Positions 57,411-64,000 of a stretch of DNA of 64,000 nt are shown piece after piece. Under the pieces are notes generated by a model. That model saw nothing but the letters and a program-made list of their open reading frames with translations. It did not search any database and was not told the DNA's origin. The DNA is from Trichodelitschia bisporula (Eukaryota > Ascomycota > Dothideomycetes > Phaeotrichales > Phaeotrichaceae). Positions within the stretch are counted from its first letter, which is position 1, and each line of letters starts with the position of its first letter. Both the position numbers and the translations under genes were made by a program. The stretch covers positions 198,518 to 262,517 of the forward strand of contig ML996711.1 of assembly GCA_010356995.1 (NCBI GenBank), given 5' to 3'.

Positions 57411-58009
57411 CTACCGCCGCCCACCCACGCGAAACGGACTCGCCTCAGCCGCCGCATACGCATCAAAGCTAAACAGCGTCGTCAGGTACAAGCCAAAAAA
57501 CCGCACCATGGCATCCGCGCCCGCGCCCGCGCCCCCGGCGCCCGGGACGGGCGCACTCCCGGCCCCGCTCGCATCGCCGAGCTTCCGGCCCCCGGATGCA
57601 AAGGCCGGCGCGGGAGCACCTTTGCTGCTGCTCGCCTTCGCGACGGCGGCGCGCAGGGCGGAGGGGTTGGCGCCGCGGATTGTGTCTGCTACCTTGCCGT
57701 TGCGGAAGACGAGGAAGGTGGGCATGCTGGGGGGCGTTAGCGGAGGGGACTTGGGGGAGGAATGGGGGGAAGGGGGACGCACGCAGAAACAGAGTACGTC
57801 TGTGCTATGTCCTGGCTTGCATCGACGTCGACTTTCGCGAAGGCTAGCACCTTGGGTTGGGCATGGGAGGTGGCGAGTTGGGCGAAGATGGGGGCTATGG
57901 TTTTGCAGGGCCCGCACCAGTCGGCGTAGAAGTCGACGATGACGGTTGTGTGGGTGGTGAGAAGGGAGGTGAGATCCCGGGAGGAGGTTATGGGGGTTAT
58001 TTTGGACAT
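57411..58009 (-). CDS. thioredoxin with Gly/Ala-rich C-terminal extension
   Basis: Exons 58009-57783 and 57726-57411 with a 56-nt intron give 180 residues. The fold is classical thioredoxin to about residue 105: VDFYADWCGPCK with redox cysteines Cys32 and Cys35, then KVDVDASQDIAQTYSV, and PTFLVFRNGK with the cis-Pro. A further 75 residues follow, rich in Gly, Ala, Ser and Pro (GAGGAGAGAD), ending in LYLTTLFSFDAYAAAEASPF. Ordinary fungal thioredoxins stop near 105-110, so the tail is unusual. Its hydrophobic end may bind a partner or membrane. It reduces protein disulphides; the compartment is probably cytosol. The start at MSKITP is chosen because the upstream frame is a Pro-rich low-complexity stretch. 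Confidence 0.9.
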
Positions 58010-58560
58010 GATGGTGATGGGGCGGGGGTGATTGGGGAGGGAGACGCGTGGTGTTGAGGTTGATGTGTCGTGATGGAGGGGAGTTGGTGCCTGGGGCTGC
58101 GATTGAGGAGAGAGCGGGTCGGAGGGCGGGGGTTCTTTCATCCGGGGTGGTGATGGGTGAGATACACCACTACTTCGAGGATCGTGACATCCACTTTATA
58201 GATAGTATTGTATGGCTACTAACCGGCTCATGCGTCGACCAGTATTGCTAGCTGCTGGGTTTGACTCTTTGGAAGCCGTTGGTGGATCCAATCATCCACC
58301 CTCTCCGCAAACCCTCATGTCGCCCTCTAGATTTCGATTGTGCTCAAGAGCCGAGCTGTCCGCCCAGATGACCTACTAGCCTTCGACGTATCCATGAACT
58401 GGAAGCCGTACTGAAGCAGGAGGGACGGATCGGTGTGCCGTATAGCTGCCATCGTGTATCACGGAGCCAGAAGATTAGAGCATATTTCGCACTAGGGAGA
58501 GCTTCACTCTTCGGAACTTAAATCCAACCCTTGGAAGTCAATTCATACCGCTACTCTATG
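58010..58560. other. intergenic
   Basis: Promoter side of the thioredoxin gene and 3' flank of the membrane-protein gene. No gene seen. Confidence 0.5.
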
Positions 58561-60939
58561 CTATCCTGAATCTGTTCTCTGCCCCACCGGCCGTCCCGCC
58601 TCGCTCTCCCCAGAATCACTCCCCCTCCCATCCCTCCCCGAATCACTTCCCTCCGCACCCGTATCCCTCCCCGCCTGAGTGCCAGGCACAGCAGGCACAG
58701 GCGGAATCAACGGATCTCCCTCCGCCGCGCCCTCCGTCCCAGTATTCCTCCGACTCGGCGGCGGGTGGATGGAGCTCATCCGACTCGGCGGAATCTGCGC
58801 ATCAATAACAACCGTACCCTTCTTGCTTAACACCGTCGTATCCCCCGGCAACGACTCCATCCCCACCGTCCCCGATCCGACCGTCGTCATACTCGGACTC
58901 TGCCCCTTCCCCCGCCGCAACTGATACACAACCCTCGGCTCCCCCTCCACCACCGATCCCTTCCCCGCAACCAAAACATCCGCCTCCGCATCCACAGTCC
59001 TATGGTCCGGATACCGCGGCACAACCGGCAAATGCACATCATACACAATCCTCTCCCCCGTCCCAGCAACATATCTTTCCCAACTCCTCAACGTCCGTTC
59101 ATCCGCCTGCATCGCGACTTCCACATCGAAAGTAGGCCAATCAGACTCCGGCACCCACGGCCCCGCAAAATGCGCTTTGCTGTGCCTATGCCAGCGCGTG
59201 GGGTAGGGTAGCTCAGCGGTGAAGGCGTAGTGCACGGAAGGGTGGTCGCTCGTGCGCTCGCGCGCGTCGTCAAGGACGAGGTCGAACGGCGCGCGGATGA
59301 AATCGCGCACGGCCGCCCATTCGACGTATATCCTACTGCGGGAGCGCCAGGTTGTGCGCTGGAGCCAGGAGGCGAGGGTGCGTGATTTCTCGGCGGCTTG
59401 GGACAGGGGCGCCGGGGCCGGGGGTTTCGGGTGCCGGAGGACGAAATGCAGGAAATGGATGCGCCAGGCGTGGTGATACTTCCCGACGATAGCGGCGCCG
59501 AGAGTCAGGCCTACGGACACCCAAGGGAGCCACTGCCCGACTTCGAAGGGTGATTCGCCGTCGGGGAGAAAGTTGAGTTGGCGTTCTTTCCAGACTATGT
59601 TGAAGACGAAGAAGGGGAGGCAGACGAGGTAGGTTAGCAAAGCGAAGATGTAGAATGCCATTCCGCCTACTTGGGCGGCGAGGACGCGGGGTGTTTTTGG
59701 GGCGGATTTGCGTTTGGATTGCGGTTGGGAGCGGTAGAATTCGAGGAGCCGCCGCCCGACGAAGAAGCGGAACATGAGATCCCGGATGTCTTCAGGAGAC
59801 ATGCGCCCGAAGCAGAGCACGAAGAAGAGCTCGAAGACCGCAACGGGGAGCACGCCGTAGTATCCGACTGCGTTGACGTGGTACGCCCTATCCGTCAAGC
59901 CGGCATGGTCAACGTAACAACTCCCCGCAATCTCGCGCGGGCACTGCACGAAGCACGCGGACTCGTATCCAAAGCCGTTGGTCCAGGAAAACGTATCGCA
60001 GATGACGCGCGAGATGGTGTTGCTGCTGCTGTGCAGCGGGTGGTGGCTAACAGCATTGTAGCACGGATCGTCGCAATTGTACTTCGTAATAAACGCATGA
60101 TCGATAAAACCTAGGTCCTTGAACTCTGGCAACCGCTCCCGCGTATCGCACGTCATGATCCCGCCGTCGTGATGGCTCCAGTGCGCGCGGTCGGACAGCG
60201 CGCCCCCAATCACCACTAGGATGTATCCGACGAAGATGATAATCGCCCAGTAGATAATTAGCGGGCGCGCCTTGAGGCGCCTCAGCGTGCGGGACCAGTT
60301 TATCAACGGCACGGCCATGAGCAAGCCCGCCGACAACAGGGCGAGGATAGCATCGTTGTCGTTGTCCCCCGCGGAATCGTGGTCGGACGTGCGGTTTATG
60401 ACGCCGAACTGCACCCACGTCTGCACCGCCGCGGCACCGGAGTACGTCGTCGCTGCCGCCAGCGCACCGGCCACGAGCCACTCATGGTGGTGCACGACGA
60501 GGGCGAAGACCAGCAGGGTGTAGTAGAGAATCCGGTTCATGCGCGAGTACGTCCCGCTGATAGGCCACTCGCACACCACGGGGAGCGCCCAGGCTTCATC
60601 CAAATTCTTAACCCCGGAGACATTGGTCGCGCGAAGGGCGGCGTAGTTCAGCGCGTTGGTTGCGTAGCTGCTGAAGGAGCCGTTGACGTAGACGTACGGC
60701 ACGGGGGCGGGGTACGGCTGATTCTCTGTCGAGTGGGCGTCGAGGTATTTGAGCGGGCTGGTGACGGCGTCGGCGCGGTTCGTGGCATTGAGGATGGTGG
60801 CGAAGTTCCAGACCGCGGGCGCGGTGACCATCCACGAGTTGTTCGACGCGAGGAATGTGCCTGTGGGGAGGAGGGTGGTGTTTTGCGCCAGGGCTGGCCC
60901 TGCGATAAGAGCCGCTGCGAGCAGCGCTTTGGCGGACAT
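58561..60939 (-). CDS. large fungal multispanning membrane protein, unknown function
   Basis: Uninterrupted 792-codon frame. A signal peptide (MSAKALLAAALIAGPALAQ) precedes a lumenal or extracellular N-terminal part of about 115 residues with several N-glycosylation sites (NTT, NDS-like, NVS). Hydrophobic segments follow near 133-160, 210-228, 242-264, 375-400, 440-465 and 486-505. Between them is a Cys-rich loop (MTCDTRERLPEF, KYNCDDPCYN, ACFVQCPREIAGSCY), likely disulphide-bonded. After residue 520 comes a long hydrophilic cytoplasmic tail with acidic and Gly/Ser-rich repeats. The layout is typical of conserved but unnamed fungal plasma-membrane proteins; I do not recognise a catalytic or transporter motif. 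Confidence 0.82.
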   Translation of the reverse strand: MSAKALLAAALIAGPALAQNTTLLPTGTFLASNNSWMVTAPAVWNFATILNATNRADAVTSPLKYLDAHSTENQPYPAPVPYVYVNGSFSSYATNALNYAALRATNVSGVKNLDEAWALPVVCEWPISGTYSRMNRILYYTLLVFALVVHHHEWLVAGALAAATTYSGAAAVQTWVQFGVINRTSDHDSAGDNDNDAILALLSAGLLMAVPLINWSRTLRRLKARPLIIYWAIIIFVGYILVVIGGALSDRAHWSHHDGGIMTCDTRERLPEFKDLGFIDHAFITKYNCDDPCYNAVSHHPLHSSSNTISRVICDTFSWTNGFGYESACFVQCPREIAGSCYVDHAGLTDRAYHVNAVGYYGVLPVAVFELFFVLCFGRMSPEDIRDLMFRFFVGRRLLEFYRSQPQSKRKSAPKTPRVLAAQVGGMAFYIFALLTYLVCLPFFVFNIVWKERQLNFLPDGESPFEVGQWLPWVSVGLTLGAAIVGKYHHAWRIHFLHFVLRHPKPPAPAPLSQAAEKSRTLASWLQRTTWRSRSRIYVEWAAVRDFIRAPFDLVLDDARERTSDHPSVHYAFTAELPYPTRWHRHSKAHFAGPWVPESDWPTFDVEVAMQADERTLRSWERYVAGTGERIVYDVHLPVVPRYPDHRTVDAEADVLVAGKGSVVEGEPRVVYQLRRGKGQSPSMTTVGSGTVGMESLPGDTTVLSKKGTVVIDAQIPPSRMSSIHPPPSRRNTGTEGAAEGDPLIPPVPAVPGTQAGRDTGAEGSDSGRDGRGSDSGESEAGRPVGQRTDSG

Positions 60940-62067
60940 GGTGTGCAGCTACGGTGAGAACTGTATCGATGTGTAACGGGCAGGCGGCCTGACGGCTGGG
61001 CATCTGGATATAAGAGCGTCGGTTCCCCCCCCCCCCTTCATGCCACCCCAGGAGCAAAAATAGCGTCTGACGGTTTTGCATCTCAGCCACAGTGCGCCAC
61101 CGGTCAACGGCGCCGGAGGATACGAGACTGGCGGGGAGCTTACTGGGCGTTGGACATCGCGATGCTGCTGACAGTGGGCGATTTGCCGCCATACGGGACG
61201 CTTATGTGAGCCCACCATGGCCGGTCAGTCGCCAGGCAACTGGGACATTAAAGTCAACGCGAACTCCAGCACAACCTGATAGTAAGCTGGAGAGAATCGC
61301 GCGTTGTGGGAATACAAGAGAGGACAAGAATAGCAGACACCCGTGCCGAGCCCGGTGGTCATACGACCATCCTAGCGTCTTGAGGGCCGCGCCGCTCTCC
61401 TTAACCTTCATCGCCTCCGTCAGTGCAACGAAGGGCAGCATCTCACCACGTCCACCCTGCCGCCCATCTCTCACCGGCCGCCATCTCCAAATACCACCCA
61501 CGCCGCAAAAAGACCACTCATCATCGTCGTCACCAACGCAAACGCGCCTAAAGTTCAGGACTCACAGTGAAGAGGATGGCATTCTGACGTCCTCACATCA
61601 CCCAATAGCGGGGCGTCGTGCACGCGTCGAGGTCCTTGCTCATCTCCCGCACCGCATGGCGTCGGGCCCCAAGGCGCGGGCCGCCCGCACTTGCGCGTCA
61701 GGGGTGCTTGAGCCACTCTAATTGGCTAGCTCGGAAGCTGGTCAGTTCGGGCCGATTATAATGTCTCGGAAGGGGTTATTTTGGGGGCCTTGGCTTTCTG
61801 GGGAAGGGGGGACTTCGGAGAACGATCCGGTGGCACACTTGAGGCTCGAGTCTTGAAGTCAAATCGAACTTACGGCTGTGCATGTCCCTCACGTCGCGCT
61901 GGGAGACCAGTTCCCAAGCCGAACGAGCACAGCAGCGCGCCATTCTTCCGCGCCTTCGAGAGGAGTTGGCTCTGCGTACGTAATTCGTAGTTCCAGTAGA
62001 TGTCCACATCCGCGCGGACGTACCGTACTTCTGATGTGAGCAAGGCTCGTACACAGGCAATAATATC
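60940..62067. other. intergenic, no supported gene
   Basis: 5' flank of the membrane-protein gene and empty DNA. A 13-C run lies at 61027-61039. No coding feature recognised. Confidence 0.5.
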
Positions 62068-62247
62068 TGTGTACGTCCGTAAACTGAAGATTGAAGTAGA
62101 AGACGAGGGAGGAAGAAAGACTGTAACTCTCGAGATTTAAATACAAGATGGCAAGTTCCTCCTTTGCTCTTTCCTACTACTATGCTCGCATTACATTATA
62201 TGCTCCTTCCTGACATAACAAAATCCTCCTTCCATGCCCACGTCAAC
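62068..62247. repeat. LTR-like dispersed repeat, copy 3 (fossil)
   Basis: Third copy of the family at 4516-4727 and 34313-34514, same orientation. It starts TGTGTACGTCCGTAAACTGA, contains CTCGAGATTTAAATACAAGA and the TATGCTCCTTCCTGACATAA motif, and ends CCATGCCCACGTCAAC. Its TG start fits an LTR, but no terminal partner or internal region is seen. Confidence 0.65.
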
Positions 62248-63464
62248 TTCCATGCTAGAACCACCCTCCCCTACCGCGCCGCAGGGAAGAAGTCGTGATG
62301 CTCATGCAACAACATGCGATGCAAAGCACTCCTCCCGCATCCACGCCGTGCCTCAAACCCGGTTCCCGGATTTCCACGAACCCCTCGGCCCTACGGTAGT
62401 TCTAGTAGCGTGGTCAGCGAAACGGCACAGTCGCGCATGATCCTGGATGAGAAGCCGGGGACTACGGGTTAGGCGCACGGCACGGACGGCGGAGGGTGCC
62501 CCCGGTAGCTGGTGAAATGATATCGATCGCGGAGGTGGCGGAAGGTTAAAGTGACCTCCGGTAAAGACTCCGGCAGTTGATTGTTGTACATGTCCTTTGG
62601 TCTGCTTATGATCGTGGGTTTTCCGAGGGCGGCTGTATGATCTGGGAAAGCTGATGGTGAATAGCGGAGGTCTTGGGAGGCTGGGAGACAAATATTGTCG
62701 AACCTGGGTGCCTTCAGCCACACCCTACTCACGTTATCATCAGTGTCAGAAGTGAATATCAACGTCTGTACGGAGATATATATTGGATTTCAAGGGACAA
62801 AAGATCCAAAATTTCACCCCCATACACTAGGGTACAGATAAAAGGAAAAACAGCCGAGGTAGGCGCCTGCTGGGGGTTGAACCCATGAACAGTCATCTCT
62901 ATCTTCCCAATATCAAGGTGAGTCTCCTCTCTCGATGCGAATCACCCCCTTAGCTCCCGCTCAACCCCACAACGCCCGCGCTATAGTAAAGTCCAAGCAG
63001 AAAAATCTATGGATGTAAAGCCAGAGATACTTAGAAAAGAACCCCGCAAAGTGATCACCCTCATGCGTCGCAACCAAAAAGGGAAGCGCCACCAATATCC
63101 CCACCCCAGACTCCAGAGCCTTACCCCGCTCCGGAAGCGCTCACCTTCAGCCGCAAAGCAATGCAGCAATTGCGCACTTCCCTCCCTCCCGCTGCCGCTG
63201 CCGCTGTGTCCATGATCCACTGCCTTCCTCTTTACCCCCCGATCCCCCAGACATTCCACCCGCGTACCTGCTTTTCGTTTCTGTCCACTCACCTTCCCGT
63301 CCCTCTCATCGCATACCCACTCCCCTCCTCGCACTTCCCGCCCTCCCCTCTCCCCACTCGTTCCACCCTCTCACTCTCACGCAACCTCACCCTCCCCGCT
63401 TCCCCCTTCACTCCCTCTCTCTCTCAACCAGTCCCACTCACCACCTTTCCCCTCTCCAGCCTCC
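62248..63464. other. intergenic, no supported gene
   Basis: No recognised gene. At 62886-62918 a short frame (MNSHLYLPNIK) ends in a good 5' splice site (AAG|GTGAGT), a possible first exon of an unseen gene, but no downstream exon could be identified. Confidence 0.4.
63225..63464. repeat. 240-bp pyrimidine-rich tract
   Basis: The + strand is very rich in C and T for about 240 bp, running into the end of the minus-strand membrane-protein gene, so the transcript's 3' region would be purine-rich. Simple composition bias rather than a tandem repeat. Confidence 0.8.
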
Positions 63465-64000
63465 CTACCTCGAAGGCTCATTCGTCAAAACCGCCAACTG
63501 CCCTGACACAAAGATCCCCAACACAACACACCCAATCATAGCAATAGCAATCTCGCCAAAATTGTACCCAAACCGCACACTCGCCCAACACACCAACCCC
63601 GCCCACTGAAGGACCATGCCAATCAACAGCCCCCGAATAAGCTTGGAATGCGCGTCCCCATGAACAAAGACGCAAACCATCAACCACCCCACCAGTACCA
63701 ACAGCGCAAGGACAGCGCACCATAACAGCACACATCGATTCGCCTTCGCCCTTACCTCACACGCAGCCTTCTCCTCGTCCGACTCAAGATCCTCACTCGC
63801 GCGTGTGCCCGTCCGCTTCGAGCCAGCGGAGTCAGCGTACGTCGGTGGCAGCGCAGTGGTGCTCTTCTCCGCCGGCTGTCTCTCAGGCTCGATAACGTCC
63901 ACAGCGTCGCCATCCACGGCCTTGCCAGGAGCGTGGTTGGGGGCATTGTCATGAGAGAGGCCGTTGGAGTTGAGCCCGTTGAGCTCAGGTCCATAGATCT
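63465..64000 (-). CDS. small membrane protein, N-terminus off the window
   Basis: The frame is open from the right edge to the stop at 63465. The visible 177 residues begin IYGPELNGLNSNGLSHDN, continue through a hydrophilic charged region (EPERQPAEKSTTALPP, RASEDLESDEEKAACE), and end with four hydrophobic stretches: CVLLWCAVLALLVLVGWLMV, LIRGLLIGMVLQWAGLVCWA, and IAIAMIGCVVLGIFVSGQL among them. This indicates a small fungal membrane protein with a cytosolic head and three or four helices. The ATG at 63994 is in a different frame, so the true start lies outside. No family recognised. Confidence 0.7.
   Translation of the reverse strand, partial: IYGPELNGLNSNGLSHDNAPNHAPGKAVDGDAVDVIEPERQPAEKSTTALPPTYADSAGSKRTGTRASEDLESDEEKAACEVRAKANRCVLLWCAVLALLVLVGWLMVCVFVHGDAHSKLIRGLLIGMVLQWAGLVCWASVRFGYNFGEIAIAMIGCVVLGIFVSGQLAVLTNEPSR

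Noticed and set aside
62840-62935. Possible tRNA tail on the minus strand (GGGTTCAACCCCC)
   Set aside because: No acceptor or anticodon arm pairs with it, and the + strand reads instead as an ATG followed by a 5' splice site.

Overview
The window is nuclear DNA of a filamentous ascomycete (Pezizomycotina; a dothideomycete or close relative is my inference). The evidence is a set of GC-rich genes split by very short GT-AG introns (about 39-93 nt) with CTAAC/CTGAC branch sites. It also has fungus-specific families: HET-domain proteins, a SAT4/rhodopsin-like membrane protein, a LaeA-like methyltransferase, a KRE9/KNH-like wall protein and a chitin synthase. Most gene models below were joined by hand from reading frames, splice sites and phase, so exon edges are well supported only where the family is recognisable.

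Left end (1-6.8 kb) is repeat territory: a fragment of a Ty3/Gypsy pol gene, a broken hAT transposase, an 11-bp tandem repeat abutting a perfect 24-bp inverted repeat, and the first of three copies of an LTR-like repeat. From 6.8 to 21 kb comes a gene block: a rhodopsin-like membrane protein, a HET gene, an AN1 zinc-finger protein, mitochondrial Mrp51, cytosolic RPS17, a second HET gene and a short-chain dehydrogenase whose second intron holds two long foldbacks. From 21.8 to 24.2 kb lies a small locus of Cys-rich, coiled-coil and acidic-repeat ORFs with duplicated upstream DNA. Then come a KRE9-like protein, a prolidase and a succinate-semialdehyde dehydrogenase (24.4-29.1 kb).

29.1-40 kb is an accessory stretch. 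A decayed, gene-poor region (30-34 kb) starts with an inverted partial copy of the 5' part of an uncharacterised six-exon gene that lies intact at 38.5-39.8 kb. A secreted cupin gene sits between them. The right part (40.7-64 kb) is ordinary genic DNA: a His-rich protein, a ten-exon LaeA-like methyltransferase, secreted or wall proteins, aspartate aminotransferase, chitin synthase, tRNA-Gly(CCC), a zinc alcohol dehydrogenase, thioredoxin, a large multispanning membrane protein and a partial membrane protein at the edge.

Functional links are modest. KRE9-like, chitin synthase and two small secreted proteins serve the wall and surface. SSADH and aspartate aminotransferase both touch glutamate/GABA metabolism but are 19 kb apart. 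No biosynthetic cluster, CRISPR or phage-like system is visible. The most unusual items are the foldback-bearing intron, the unknown six-exon gene with its inverted partial duplicate, the acidic-repeat locus, and the two HET paralogues that share an intron position around housekeeping genes.
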